DNA of 35,617 nt from a virus. Below, in pieces: positions 8,962 to 17,422 of the stretch. Where the stretch lies: positions 1 through 35,617 of IMG/VR virus record IMGVR_UViG_3300022934_000070, one strand, 5' to 3'. The notes beneath the pieces are model-generated. The model searched no databases and was not told where the DNA came from. It saw only the letters and a list, made by a program, of their open reading frames with translations. A program made the position numbers and the translations under genes. How positions within the stretch are numbered: position 1 is the stretch's first letter; each line of letters starts with the position of its first letter.

Positions 8962-11900
8962 GTGGTTAAAGTATTGGGAAGGGACATTGCTCCCGAAGAA
9001 GACACTACATCAGAACCTCTTGCTGATGTGCCGCTTACTCGCAGCCTAAGAAAGAAACAAGCTGCTGCTAATCGTGTGCAGCAAACTGAAGATAGTATAA
9101 CACAGTCCTCGCCTTCTCCTCAAAACGAGCAGGAAGCGAAGGACTTTTTTATTGCCAACAATAAAGTGCCAGAGGGTTATGAGTTAGTGCCGCAAGCACC
9201 TACAGGTGAAGAGTATTCTTCTTTTCGTCTGCGTAAGATTGGCGCACCAGCCCGTACAGTAAATGACCAAACAGAAGAAGTGTTTGACTTTAATCAAACA
9301 GCAGCAGCTAAAGACTTATTGTATAACAAAGACAAAGATATTCTTGCTGACGAAGAACTTCTTGTAGAATATGTGCCTGAATGGATGCGAGACTCAGTAA
9401 GAGTAGTAGCCAAGGGTACAGATAAGTATGTTGTTAAACCTCTAGCGATAGGCGTTACTGCAGCAGGTGAAGCTACGGCAGACTTTGGTGAAGTGCTTAC
9501 TCGCGCAGTGCATGAAGGTATTACAGAAGATAGTGCAGTATATAAACTGTTAGGCGTAACAGGTAAAGAAATGTTGCCCTTTGACCCAAAGACAGCAGGA
9601 CGTAAGTTTGCTGGTGATGTTGGTATGATGGTTGAAATGGCTGAAGCCGTACCTGCAGTTGGTTCTCTTACTGGAATAGCAGGGGGTACAGCAAGACGGG
9701 CTGCAGAAAAACCATTACGAGAAGCGGCAGAGCAAGCTAGAAAAGAAATAAGAGGAAGAGAACTAATTGATAGTAAATTACCAGATGGTAAGTTTAATCT
9801 AGCTGGTGCTAAAGCTGCAGAAAAATCTGTGTCTGAAGCAAAGCGCAGAGAAGCAAGACAAGTAGCTAAAGAAAATACGCAAATATTTGAAGACTTAATT
9901 AAGAATTATGAGGAAATAAACAAGGTAGAAATATCTTCTAAAGGAAAAGATGGCAAGCTGCGTATTGATTATGAAAAGGCTAGGTCAGAAGGTAAGCGTA
10001 TCATTGATGAAACACTAATAGGTAAATCACAGTTTGATGAACTGGGTGGACCTGACGATGCCCGTTTGCTTGACATTGTTCTTGATGCAGATAAATTAGA
10101 TAGTGTAGTTGCTACCATTGCTAAAGTTAAGGAGATGAATCCTGATGCCTTTAAAGGTAGTAAAAATGTAATAGAAACTTTATTTGATGAATCTGTAAAG
10201 GGTAATTTAATTGCGTCTGATGACTTGCTTCAGATACTAGAAAAGTATGGCTTGTCAATGGACGACTACATTATGATGACCGTAGGTTCTGGCTCAAAGT
10301 ATGGTAGGGGTCTGCAGAAATTTAGACAAATGCGCGATGCAATGGGCGGCAAAGCCAGCAAAAAATCTGCTGCACAAAAAAATGATGAAGAACTTAATGA
10401 TGCAGTAGATATGTTGGGAAAAGCTAGAAAGAACATACGCCGTGGCGAAAACGTGATACGTGGTGCTATGGTCAGTGCCTTTGCAACTGCTGCACGTAAC
10501 TTTGAATCTGCCTTAATACGTTATCCAATGGAAGGGCTTACTAATTTAATGGAAACATCCATTATCCTTGCCGCACGTGGAGACTTAAAAGGAAGTATTC
10601 GTAATGTAACACCTTTTATACGTGGTAATGGATACAAAGATGCATTTCAAATGTATGCACATACGTTTGGAGATAGTGCAAAGATACGGCGTACTGGCGC
10701 AGATGGCGCAATAGCTTCTCGTGAACTCACTTCAGAGAAAGCAGAGTTTGTAGATTACATATTAGGACAGCCAGAGTATAAAGAGCAATGGACAAGGTTC
10801 TACGACCAAGTAAACGAGGTACAGAAGTATACTGGGCGTGGAGAAGGTGGACTGTCAGACGCTATATTTGAACCTATAGAGGACTTTGTTCAGTTTCTTA
10901 ACGGGCCAAACAGACTTCAAGAATTTGTCACTCGCCGTGCCTACTTCTTAACTGACTTAGATAACGCACTCAAACGTGAGTGGGGCGTTGGTCTTGAAGA
11001 ATCTATTATGAATGGTCAAATGCGAAATATGGTAAACGATGCGCCTAGTATCAAGCCAAAGGATGCTCGTAACTTCCATGAACTACTTGCAGAAGCTACA
11101 GATAAAGCCCTTGAAAAGACATACGCAGCGTCACCTTCTTTTGGCCCATTTAAAGCCGCGCTTGGTATTCTCAATAAGATTCCCGGCGGCACTATAATTA
11201 TTCCATTCCCACGCTTTATGTTTAAATCTATGGAATATGTAGGTGAAGTAACAATGGGTATGCCTATTGCCGTTACTAGAAAAATGTTTGGCGTTGGTAA
11301 TCGCGCACGTGATGCTGAAATTGCCTCACGAAACATTGCTGGTATAGCAGGTCTTGGCATGGCGTATATGGCTGTTCGTGACCCTAACTCTCCAGAAGAT
11401 TATAACAAAGTTAGAACCATAGTAAGTGATAAAGTAGTGGATGTGTCGGCACAGTATCCTCTGCCACAACTTATGTACATAGCTAAATGGGGCCACAAGA
11501 GGCTGGAAGGTGGCGAAGGAGCAGCAGCAGATTGGTTCAGGTCTAGTGGTGGTGGTAAAGAGTTTGTTAAACTGTTTACTGGAACAAACTTCAGAGACAA
11601 TCAAGGGCTTGGTAATTTGTTAGATGACCTTGCTGACTTAGCAGAAAGCGAATCAAAGATTACTACAGAGGCACAGTTTGGTAAAGCTGCTGGTAGATTG
11701 CTTGGTGATATTACTGCACGTATTCTGCAGCCATACAGCATGGTTATTGATGCTGAACGTGCGATGGGTATACGAGAAACAGAAATTAAAGACTTCTCAA
11801 CAGACCCCGATATGACATTCTCTGGTTCATTTGGTAAGGCATTTAGTCAGCCACTTAAATCTCGTGGCTACTATAATACTATTATGGACCCACTTGAAAA

Positions 11901-12468
11901 GTATGGACTTGTAGATGATGTTAAGCAGGAATCAGATGTTCCTGCACGAGAGTACGCTACAAGAGAGGGACCAAAAGAGCGACTAAATCCTGAATTAAAG
12001 TTGACTATGGGTTTAAATGTAATGGAACCCGACACAGAACAAGAAAAGTTCTTAAAGCAAATGGGTTTTAAAGAGGATGAGTTTGATAGTAAGACAGGTA
12101 TAGGCACACTAGACAGAGTTGTGGATGCCACAGTCAATGACTTCTTGCCCGGACTAACTGATGGATTTATGCGCTATGCTGAAAAACTGCGTAAGCAAGG
12201 GAAATCAGAGAACTTAATACGCAAACGTATTAGAGTTATGATGAAAGAAAAATTCAAGAAACTAAAATCCAAAATGCGTAGAGTTAATAGTATTGCCGGA
12301 GATGACCCAGCATTTATACGTGCTTTATATGCAGCACGAAACATACCTGTTGACACGCAAAAGGCAGCAATGCTTGAGTTTGAAATACTCAACGATAGAA
12401 TGCCTGATTTAAATAGTGCAGAAGACTTGAATGCTCTAGTAAAAATAGCAAAGGTATTTAAGAGATAA
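8962..12468 (+). CDS. Large internal virion / DNA-ejection protein candidate (1168 aa)
   Basis: This is the largest gene in the window and the last of the structural unit. It starts with GTG; AAGGA is seven bases upstream, and the nearby ATG at 8960 is in another frame. The chain is mixed globular and helical, with a Lys/Glu-rich helical region (about 250-350) and hydrophobic stretches such as FAGDVGMMVEMAEAVPAVG (about 215-235) and NIAGIAGLGMAYMAV (about 792-806). Size, terminal position and company of coiled-coil proteins suit a protein ejected with DNA, like T7 gp16. A lytic transglycosylase motif is not evident. Confidence 0.5.
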   Translation: MVKVLGRDIAPEEDTTSEPLADVPLTRSLRKKQAAANRVQQTEDSITQSSPSPQNEQEAKDFFIANNKVPEGYELVPQAPTGEEYSSFRLRKIGAPARTVNDQTEEVFDFNQTAAAKDLLYNKDKDILADEELLVEYVPEWMRDSVRVVAKGTDKYVVKPLAIGVTAAGEATADFGEVLTRAVHEGITEDSAVYKLLGVTGKEMLPFDPKTAGRKFAGDVGMMVEMAEAVPAVGSLTGIAGGTARRAAEKPLREAAEQARKEIRGRELIDSKLPDGKFNLAGAKAAEKSVSEAKRREARQVAKENTQIFEDLIKNYEEINKVEISSKGKDGKLRIDYEKARSEGKRIIDETLIGKSQFDELGGPDDARLLDIVLDADKLDSVVATIAKVKEMNPDAFKGSKNVIETLFDESVKGNLIASDDLLQILEKYGLSMDDYIMMTVGSGSKYGRGLQKFRQMRDAMGGKASKKSAAQKNDEELNDAVDMLGKARKNIRRGENVIRGAMVSAFATAARNFESALIRYPMEGLTNLMETSIILAARGDLKGSIRNVTPFIRGNGYKDAFQMYAHTFGDSAKIRRTGADGAIASRELTSEKAEFVDYILGQPEYKEQWTRFYDQVNEVQKYTGRGEGGLSDAIFEPIEDFVQFLNGPNRLQEFVTRRAYFLTDLDNALKREWGVGLEESIMNGQMRNMVNDAPSIKPKDARNFHELLAEATDKALEKTYAASPSFGPFKAALGILNKIPGGTIIIPFPRFMFKSMEYVGEVTMGMPIAVTRKMFGVGNRARDAEIASRNIAGIAGLGMAYMAVRDPNSPEDYNKVRTIVSDKVVDVSAQYPLPQLMYIAKWGHKRLEGGEGAAADWFRSSGGGKEFVKLFTGTNFRDNQGLGNLLDDLADLAESESKITTEAQFGKAAGRLLGDITARILQPYSMVIDAERAMGIRETEIKDFSTDPDMTFSGSFGKAFSQPLKSRGYYNTIMDPLEKYGLVDDVKQESDVPAREYATREGPKERLNPELKLTMGLNVMEPDTEQEKFLKQMGFKEDEFDSKTGIGTLDRVVDATVNDFLPGLTDGFMRYAEKLRKQGKSENLIRKRIRVMMKEKFKKLKSKMRRVNSIAGDDPAFIRALYAARNIPVDTQKAAMLEFEILNDRMPDLNSAEDLNALVKIAKVFKR

Positions 12469-12474
12469 AATAAA

Positions 12475-12492
12475 GGGGGCAGTTAAGCCCCC
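12475..12492. terminator. Bidirectional hairpin terminator between convergent units
   Basis: A perfect GGGGGC / GCCCCC stem with a six-base loop (AGTTAA) starts seven bases after the stop of the 1168-residue gene. On the + strand it is followed by TCTT; on the - strand the same stem is followed by a T-rich run (complement of AAATAAAATA). It lies exactly where rightward structural and leftward replication genes meet head-on, so it probably ends both transcripts. Confidence 0.85.
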
Positions 12493-12495
12493 TCT

Positions 12496-12594
12496 TCATA
12501 TGCAGTCACATATATCATTAGCAAACCCCATACCAAATGCATATAGCAGCCAGCCAATGATAACAGCAAACGGTGCATACCTAACGATTGTCAC
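12496..12594 (-). CDS. Possible 32-residue single-helix membrane peptide
   Basis: A GTG-started frame overlapping the end of the MazG gene encodes a peptide with one hydrophobic helix (YAPFAVIIGWLLYAFGMGFA), ending DICDCI before the terminator stem. CAGGG lies about five bases before the GTG. It is the last frame of the leftward unit. Small size and GTG start keep confidence modest; an overlapping 31-residue frame in another register is less convincing. Confidence 0.4.
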   Translation of the reverse strand: MTIVRYAPFAVIIGWLLYAFGMGFANDICDCI

Positions 12595-12919
12595 CGTCAC
12601 CCTGTAGGCGATTCCTAGCTTTCCTGTCAGCCAGTTTCTCCAAGTTGTCTTCCATGATTTTACCAAGGTTCATGTCCACTTCTTTAGCAAGCATGGCGCA
12701 ATACCACATAACATCTCCAATCTCGTGACCAATAGCATTTAGTTTCGCGTGATGCTCTTCTCTATCTGCACCGTCACGTATTAGTTTCTTTGCTTTGTTA
12801 GCAATCTCACCAGCTTCCCCGGATAGTCCCAATGATAGATATTCTAGTGCTTTATAACTTGGGAATATTGCCGTTTCTGCAGCCCTTGTTTGGTACTCCG
12901 TTGCTGTAATATCACTCAT
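12581..12919 (-). CDS. mazG: MazG-like nucleotide pyrophosphohydrolase (112 aa)
   Basis: MazG-fold enzymes hydrolyse nucleoside triphosphates to monophosphate and pyrophosphate with Mg ions bound by an ExxE...ExxD array. Here that is E35-x2-E38 in LSGEAGEIANKAKKLIRD and E66-x2-D69 in GHEIGDVMWYCA. The start MSDITATEY was preferred because GGAGAG precedes it by four bases; an in-frame ATG 15 codons upstream has no ribosome site. Phage MazG proteins are proposed to adjust host nucleotide or alarmone pools. It shares the operon with ribonucleotide reductase, supporting nucleotide metabolism. Confidence 0.85.
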   Translation of the reverse strand: MSDITATEYQTRAAETAIFPSYKALEYLSLGLSGEAGEIANKAKKLIRDGADREEHHAKLNAIGHEIGDVMWYCAMLAKEVDMNLGKIMEDNLEKLADRKARNRLQGDGDNR

Positions 12920-12941
12920 GTATCTCTCCTTCATCCATTGT

Positions 12942-13184
12942 CTAGCTTCTTCCTTTAGATTCATTCCATTGCACCTCTTCTAGCTGCTCATAGTAAGCAT
13001 CGTTCCAACCACGCTGCCACTCTCTGTACTGCATGGTGTTAGGGTCAATGTTAGGACGGTTCTCTTCAAAGAGTATTCGCTTGCCCTTCTTGACAAGCCT
13101 ACCACCACGCTTAAACGCATCGTAGCCCCACTGGTATTGAATACGCAGTGGAGCATCGTATTTACTCAGGCCATTACGCCGCAT
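12942..13184 (-). CDS. Small basic protein with Rmf/CrpP-like spacing (80 aa)
   Basis: It has the layout WGYDAFKRGGR, a basic stretch, NRPNIDPN and then EWQRGWNDAYYEQ. The GYxAxxxGG...P...W..GW..A pattern resembles ribosome modulation factor (Rmf) and the related CrpP family, although the spacer is longer. Rmf drives 70S dimerisation in stationary phase; a phage version could act on ribosomes or bind nucleic acid. This is pattern resemblance only. GGAG is seven bases before the ATG. Confidence 0.5.
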   Translation of the reverse strand: MRRNGLSKYDAPLRIQYQWGYDAFKRGGRLVKKGKRILFEENRPNIDPNTMQYREWQRGWNDAYYEQLEEVQWNESKGRS

Positions 13185-13599
13185 CTTTAGTCTCCTTAAA
13201 TGCTTTGATTACATCAGATGAGAATAGCTTCTGCAGATTCAACAGATACATACGTGCTGCATTGTTGTCTCCACCAGAAACACTACGCTTGCTATCTAGG
13301 TTATTAATGATACGCTTGAGGCTGTTCGTGTCAAAGACAATCGTAGCGAATGTCTCATCACCAATACACAGGTTGTGAAACCAGTAGTCTGATTCAGTAG
13401 CATTAATTCCGCTAGGCTTGCCATAACATTCGTATTCAATTGCAATGTTGCCTGTCTTCTGCCACACGTCACGTTCACTCTTTACCTCAATCTTCTTGTC
13501 TTGCAGCATGTCTGCAACCATTTGTTCACGTACCTTTCCATACTCTAGGTCAATGTCAAACTTCTTACGGTCTTCAGTCTTTGGCTCTAAATTTTGCAT
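13174..13599 (-). CDS. Putative PD-(D/E)XK-type nuclease-like protein (141 aa)
   Basis: The region KIEVKSERDVWQKTGNIAIE looks like the catalytic strand pair of a restriction-endonuclease fold, with E38-x-K40 and an upstream helical acid (E19 or E25). It continues YECYGKPSGINATESDYW, a pattern I associate with a phage family of unknown substrate. The second of two nearby ATGs was chosen because GGAG is seven bases before it. It overlaps the next gene by eleven bases. It may be a resolvase-like enzyme or degrade host DNA; activity is inferred. Confidence 0.5.
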   Translation of the reverse strand: MQNLEPKTEDRKKFDIDLEYGKVREQMVADMLQDKKIEVKSERDVWQKTGNIAIEYECYGKPSGINATESDYWFHNLCIGDETFATIVFDTNSLKRIINNLDSKRSVSGGDNNAARMYLLNLQKLFSSDVIKAFKETKDAA

Positions 13600-13610
13600 G
13601 TCCATTCTCC

Positions 13611-13904
13611 TTAATCCAAATAGCTTTCTTGTGGTGTTCTTGTTCTAAAAAAATTACCATGTTCAGGGTGTTCTTTCAAGAACTTTCTAGCGTAGTGAGA
13701 AATCCAACCGTCACTAATCTTAAACTCAGAATCGTCTTCCCTTATAGCTGTTTCCCATCTCATTCGATGAAATATAGCTTTAGCTGAATAGTACTCCTTT
13801 ACTGAGGCCATTTCTTTTGCAAACCTACAAAACATTTCGTAGATTTCTGGATTATCTTCGTGGTGTTTTTCAAAGTTTTCTTTAGTCCACTTTCCGTTCA
13901 GCAT
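13611..13904 (-). CDS. Hypothetical helical protein (97 aa)
   Basis: Mostly helical and charged, with AKEMASVKEYYSAKAIFHRM, FKISDGWISHYARKFLKEHP and a basic end. The aromatic-rich ISDGWISHYARKF segment recalls small conserved phage proteins of unknown function. The second ATG is used because GGAG lies seven bases upstream. It overlaps the end of the 42-residue gene before it. No domain is recognised. Confidence 0.6.
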   Translation of the reverse strand: MLNGKWTKENFEKHHEDNPEIYEMFCRFAKEMASVKEYYSAKAIFHRMRWETAIREDDSEFKISDGWISHYARKFLKEHPEHGNFFRTRTPQESYLD

Positions 13905-14010
13905 CAGCATTCTCCTTCTCTTTTTGTTTCAACCATTCTTCTCTGCAAGGGTGATGAGCAGGTGGGTTATGTTGTACCCACCCGTCACCTTTTTTCCATA
14001 CTACACTCAT
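13882..14010 (-). CDS. Small protein (42 aa) coupled to the reductase
   Basis: The frame opens with ATGA overlapping the stop of the ribonucleotide reductase and encodes MSVVWKKGDGWVQHNPPAHH, then PCREEW and a charged tail. The His/Cys cluster HNPPAHHPC could bind a metal. It overlaps the next gene by 23 bases, the style of this operon. No family is recognised; the overlap and good reading make it a likely real gene. Confidence 0.5.
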   Translation of the reverse strand: MSVVWKKGDGWVQHNPPAHHPCREEWLKQKEKENADAERKVD

Positions 14011-15935
14011 GCTGCAGCAATGTCAACTATTTCACAGACACCTGCTGTACATGCTAACTCACGCCCACCTGATGTAGTATCTTCTTTCTCAAATTCCTGA
14101 AGTAAAGACCAGTCTACATTCTTTGGCATCTTAGCTGCCCACTCTTTGTATGTGTCAGCATCAATGTCCTGATATGGTGCTTGCTGATATGTATGCTCAC
14201 TGAATGGCAGGAAGCTGATACCGGATACCTCATCAAAGTGTTCGTATACCCACGCACCCACAGCCATCCATTCATTCTCTTTAACGGAGATAGTGACTGA
14301 CGGTTTGTGTTCGCACCAGTGACGCTGGTATAGTAGCCACAGTTCAAGCTGCTCAATGGCTGTCATACCTGTGCGTGTCACTGCGTTCTTGGGTGACTTC
14401 ATAGGGAATGAGAAGACGGTAGTACTGTCGGGCTTCATTACGTCTGGCTCACTAGGTATGCCCTGTGAAATCAAGAACTGTGTCAATGGGTCTTTATTGT
14501 CCCCACGGACAGTGCGAATATAATATGGGTTGTGTCTGGCGTGGATGCCAGATGCACTATCCACAAGCTGTGATACTGTACCACTAGGCTTGACACAAGT
14601 GATAGCAGCAGACTGCTCAATGCCAAGTTCCCATGCCATAGCTTTGTTTGCATCAATAGCTGTAACACGTAGCATCTCAAGAGTGTCAGCTACCTGCTTA
14701 CCTTTGTGCAATGCAGGACAGTCCATGATGCCTGTCAATGACACACCAAGCAAGCGTTCCTGCTCTGTGTTGGCTTTCCATATATTACGCAGATACTTAA
14801 AGTTAGTCAGCGTGGCTTGGAATGTACCCAAGATAGTGGCAAGGCGTACCTTCTCTTTCAAGGATGCCAGCGTATCTGTTTCACGTGCAACAACCTCTGA
14901 TAGATTACAAAACTGGTATGGACGCAGGATAATCTCAGAGCAAGGGTTGCAGCCAAAGTCTTGGTCAGCATCACGTCTGCCATTCTTTGCTGCCTGTACC
15001 TTCGCTGACTGGCGATTAAAGATACCACGCTCACCTGACTTACTGTCGTATAGAGACAACCACTCACGCATGAATGTACCCATTTCAGGTTTATTCTTGT
15101 ACGCTACAGAGTTATTAGCCAGCGCACGTTGACCTTCATTCTCCCACCACTGACCTGACTTGGCATGTGCCATCTGGTCATCATTAAGATTAGATAATGA
15201 AATCAATGCACTACGGCGTACACCACCTACGACTACCACTTCACCAATCTTACACATGATGTCGTGACATTCGATTGGGTAAAGCCTACGACCTGCTGCA
15301 CCCTTAAACTTCTGTACAACAAACTCAAACAGTTCGACCAATGGCTGTGGACCTGATGCTCTACCGCCAAATGTCTTTAGCCTTGCACCTGCAGGGCGTA
15401 CCTCTGATACATCCCACTTAGGAATCTGCCCACTGTACAACATAGCAATCAGTTCTTTCAGTGACTTAGCCCAACCGGGGCGACTGTCACCTACCTTGAT
15501 TACTGTGTCTGTCTCGTGAAACTCTTCATTCACAATGGGTAGCTTCTCAATGCAATGACGCTCGACACTAAAGCCAACGCCTGTACCACACATAAGAATG
15601 TACATAGTCTCATCGAAGGCACGTGGGCTATCGACAGGTACATAAGAACAGTTGTACCCACCAACATGGCATCTGTCCAGTGCGGGGCCACTGGTCATCA
15701 ATGCTCTCATGCTAGGCATGATAGCCTGACTGAGTACGGCTTCTTCCAACTCTGCACGTAGTGTGTCAGGCAGAGTGTAGTTGTGCTTCTGTTTCAGATG
15801 CCCTGACATATAGTCAAAGTATCGGGTGACTGTCTCACCCCATGTCTCTCTACGTTGCTCATCTTCTTTCCATCTTGCATAGCGTGATAGTGCTATAAAG
15901 TTCTGGTAGTCTGTGGGAAGTGTATTACTAATCAT
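14007..15935 (-). CDS. nrdJ: Class II (adenosylcobalamin-dependent) ribonucleotide reductase (642 aa)
   Basis: It reduces ribonucleotides to deoxyribonucleotides using a thiyl radical generated from vitamin B12 coenzyme, without oxygen or a second subunit. The active-site loop is NPCSEIILRPYQFCNLSEV with C332, E334 and C343; C96 in GGYNCSYVP pairs with it, and ELACTAGVC holds the C-terminal reducing pair C629/C634. Length and motifs match the monomeric type of Lactobacillus rather than the longer bacterial NrdJ. The start MISNTLP was chosen because the preceding 48-residue gene ends two codons upstream and CGGAG is seven bases before it. That ribosome site lies in a short hairpin. It supplies dNTPs for the polymerase encoded upstream. 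Confidence 0.93.
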   Translation of the reverse strand: MISNTLPTDYQNFIALSRYARWKEDEQRRETWGETVTRYFDYMSGHLKQKHNYTLPDTLRAELEEAVLSQAIMPSMRALMTSGPALDRCHVGGYNCSYVPVDSPRAFDETMYILMCGTGVGFSVERHCIEKLPIVNEEFHETDTVIKVGDSRPGWAKSLKELIAMLYSGQIPKWDVSEVRPAGARLKTFGGRASGPQPLVELFEFVVQKFKGAAGRRLYPIECHDIMCKIGEVVVVGGVRRSALISLSNLNDDQMAHAKSGQWWENEGQRALANNSVAYKNKPEMGTFMREWLSLYDSKSGERGIFNRQSAKVQAAKNGRRDADQDFGCNPCSEIILRPYQFCNLSEVVARETDTLASLKEKVRLATILGTFQATLTNFKYLRNIWKANTEQERLLGVSLTGIMDCPALHKGKQVADTLEMLRVTAIDANKAMAWELGIEQSAAITCVKPSGTVSQLVDSASGIHARHNPYYIRTVRGDNKDPLTQFLISQGIPSEPDVMKPDSTTVFSFPMKSPKNAVTRTGMTAIEQLELWLLYQRHWCEHKPSVTISVKENEWMAVGAWVYEHFDEVSGISFLPFSEHTYQQAPYQDIDADTYKEWAAKMPKNVDWSLLQEFEKEDTTSGGRELACTAGVCEIVDIAAA

Positions 15936-15939
15936 CTCT

Positions 15940-15950
15940 TTACTCCGTAA
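15940..15950 (-). promoter_or_regulatory. Shine-Dalgarno hairpin of the reductase gene (weakest of six)
   Basis: On the transcript TTAC-GGA-GTAA places the ribosome-binding GGA in a three-base loop between four-base complementary arms. It belongs to the set found before five early genes, which share the ACGGAGT core and vary in the outer arms. The stem is short, so alone it would be unremarkable. Confidence 0.4.
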
Positions 15951-16086
15951 TCGTTCTAATGTTTCTAATGTCGGCACCCTCAATGTCATAAAAGTATTCC
16001 TGAATACCGTCCTCTAATTCCTCGCCCACCTGTCCATCGGCAGGCACTGGATACTCCTCTTCATCAATGTCAATGGTTATGAACAT
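15940..16086 (-). CDS. Small acidic protein (48 aa)
   Basis: It starts one base after the stop of the DUF3310 gene and ends just before the reductase start. The sequence is acidic (MFITIDIDEEEYPVPADGQ, then EELEDGIQEYFYDIEG) with a basic end, NIRTIT. No cysteines or membrane segment. Its position directly before the reductase and its stop overlapping the reductase ribosome site suggest translational coupling. Function unknown. Confidence 0.6.
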   Translation of the reverse strand: MFITIDIDEEEYPVPADGQVGEELEDGIQEYFYDIEGADIRNIRTITE

Positions 16087-16087
16087 C

Positions 16088-16396
16088 TTAACTCTCATCC
16101 GCCATAACCTCTTCTATTAATCTGTCCAAGTACCACTTGGCCTTTTGCAAATCCTCTAGCGGCTTGTCCTTGTAATCAAATCGCCAAAGGTACTTCATAA
16201 CATTACCCTGCAGGTAATACTTAAATCCTTTATCAGTAGCGGCAGAGATAGCTTGTATGCACTCAATGCCTGTCTGATTATAGTGTGGTGGACTGTTGAC
16301 CATATCAACAACATTATCACTTTGTTTATTTGCTTGTGCCATACGTAACTCCTCTTGTATCATCATTGCTTTCATATATTCTTCATGTCTACTCAT
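16088..16396 (-). CDS. DUF3310 (SaV-like) protein (102 aa)
   Basis: The core NSPPHYNQTGIECIQAIS, then GFKYYLQGNVMKYLWRF and LEDLQKAKWYLDRLIEE is the DUF3310 signature, a very common small phage protein sometimes labelled nucleotide kinase-like without firm proof. The N-terminal about 33 residues are a variable charged extension. The ATG overlaps the previous stop (ATGA). Its place among nucleotide and DNA metabolism genes is typical. Confidence 0.85.
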   Translation of the reverse strand: MSRHEEYMKAMMIQEELRMAQANKQSDNVVDMVNSPPHYNQTGIECIQAISAATDKGFKYYLQGNVMKYLWRFDYKDKPLEDLQKAKWYLDRLIEEVMADES

Positions 16397-16764
16397 GCCG
16401 AACCCTTTGTACTTGTATTAAAGTGCAAGTGTACTACGTTACCATCGTAGGTCTTTTCTACACCTGCTTCTTCCTCTAGTTCTACATCAATATCCATCTC
16501 GTTGTCAATAACTTTCGTTACGTACTCATGCACAATATTGCGTAACTCTTCCACCTCTTCCATGACAGGCACTGCAGCACACATCATCTTAGCAAAATGC
16601 ATGACCTGATAGTAGTCATCGTCATCCATAGGATTGTGTGGCATTGCCATGATTGATATATCAACCTCGCCAGACCACTTACCATCATCATCAGCGAATG
16701 GTCTGACACGTATGAGGAAATCTTCATTGTGTATTTCCTTAGATAGTTTATCCATTATGTCCAT
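16393..16764 (-). CDS. Hypothetical acidic protein (123 aa)
   Basis: Strongly acidic, with a beta-like N-terminal half (DFLIRVRPFADDDGKWSGEV, then DISIMAMP) and a helical second half (VPVMEEVEELRNIVHEYV) followed by an acidic stretch and VVHLHFNT. AAGGAG is seven bases before the ATG. No domain is recognised. It lies between endonuclease I and DUF3310 and overlaps the latter. Confidence 0.6.
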   Translation of the reverse strand: MDIMDKLSKEIHNEDFLIRVRPFADDDGKWSGEVDISIMAMPHNPMDDDDYYQVMHFAKMMCAAVPVMEEVEELRNIVHEYVTKVIDNEMDIDVELEEEAGVEKTYDGNVVHLHFNTSTKGSA

Positions 16765-16767
16765 ATT

Positions 16768-17229
16768 CTATCTCCTTTTCACCTTTGTGCCGCCAAACTT
16801 AATAAACTTTGGATGCTTGTTCTTACCCTTCTCCTTCAACCAATCTTCAGGAATAATCCTGTCATAGTATCTAAAGCCATGTTTAATACACCACTCACCA
16901 TATGTAGACTTAGCACCCTTACGAAGTTTGCGTTTACTACTTTCAAACACAAAACGAATATCCAAATTAGGATGCTGCTTTTGTATAGCCAGATGCTTGC
17001 GTCTATCTGCTGCGGTGAACTGTCCCTTTGTCTCAATGATGATGCCGTTGGACAGCACGAAATCGGGGGTGTATGTTCTGTACGCCAAGTCTTCCCACTC
17101 TATCTTGACCTGCTCGTATAGGAAATCAATCTTTAATTCCTTGAGATAGTCAGATACCTTGAGTTCCAGACCGCTACGATACCCATACTTCCGTGCTGCC
17201 CTAAATTGTTTTGCGTTAGCCAACGTCAC
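16768..17229 (-). CDS. T7 endonuclease I-like Holliday junction resolvase (153 aa)
   Basis: T7 endonuclease I (gp3) resolves branched DNA and helps break down host DNA. Its catalytic residues are E20, D55, E65 and K67; here the corresponding residues are E22 (SGLELKVSDYL), D56 (TYTPDFVL), E66 and K68 (IIIETKGQF), the same spacing. The C-terminus is very basic (KFGGTKVKRR), suited to DNA binding. Length is close to T7's 149 residues. It overlaps the neighbouring 68-residue gene by 14 bases. Confidence 0.9.
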   Translation of the reverse strand: MTLANAKQFRAARKYGYRSGLELKVSDYLKELKIDFLYEQVKIEWEDLAYRTYTPDFVLSNGIIIETKGQFTAADRRKHLAIQKQHPNLDIRFVFESSKRKLRKGAKSTYGEWCIKHGFRYYDRIIPEDWLKEKGKNKHPKFIKFGGTKVKRR

Positions 17230-17422
17230 GCCATGAGATAAACGGGTTGCGATAACCTAACGCACGTAGTTCTTCACGTAAGACTTTATCTGCTTCATTA
17301 CGTGCATCAATAGCTGCACGAAGTCCTGCGGTCTTACGTTCACGGTATTCTTTGCGAAGTTCATTAAGATGTCGCTCTGCATCTTTAATCTGTTCTGCAA
17401 GTTCATTGAGTTCATCATCCAT
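17216..17422 (-). CDS. Small coiled-coil protein (68 aa)
   Basis: Residues 1-55 form a charged heptad-like helix (LNELAEQIKDAERHLNELRK), ending in RNPFISWRDVG. AAGGAG is seven bases upstream and the start overlaps the exonuclease stop. It lies between exonuclease and endonuclease I and may be a partner of either. No family is recognised. Confidence 0.6.
   Translation of the reverse strand: MDDELNELAEQIKDAERHLNELRKEYRERKTAGLRAAIDARNEADKVLREELRALGYRNPFISWRDVG

Noticed and set aside
14530-15132. Long + frame (200 codons) opposite the reductase
   Set aside because: Antisense shadow of a gene with all catalytic motifs; no ribosome site.
15936-15989. Reductase start at the upstream ATG (660 residues)
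   Set aside because: That stretch overlaps the end of a convincing 48-residue gene, has no good ribosome site, and the downstream ATG has CGGAG at seven bases.
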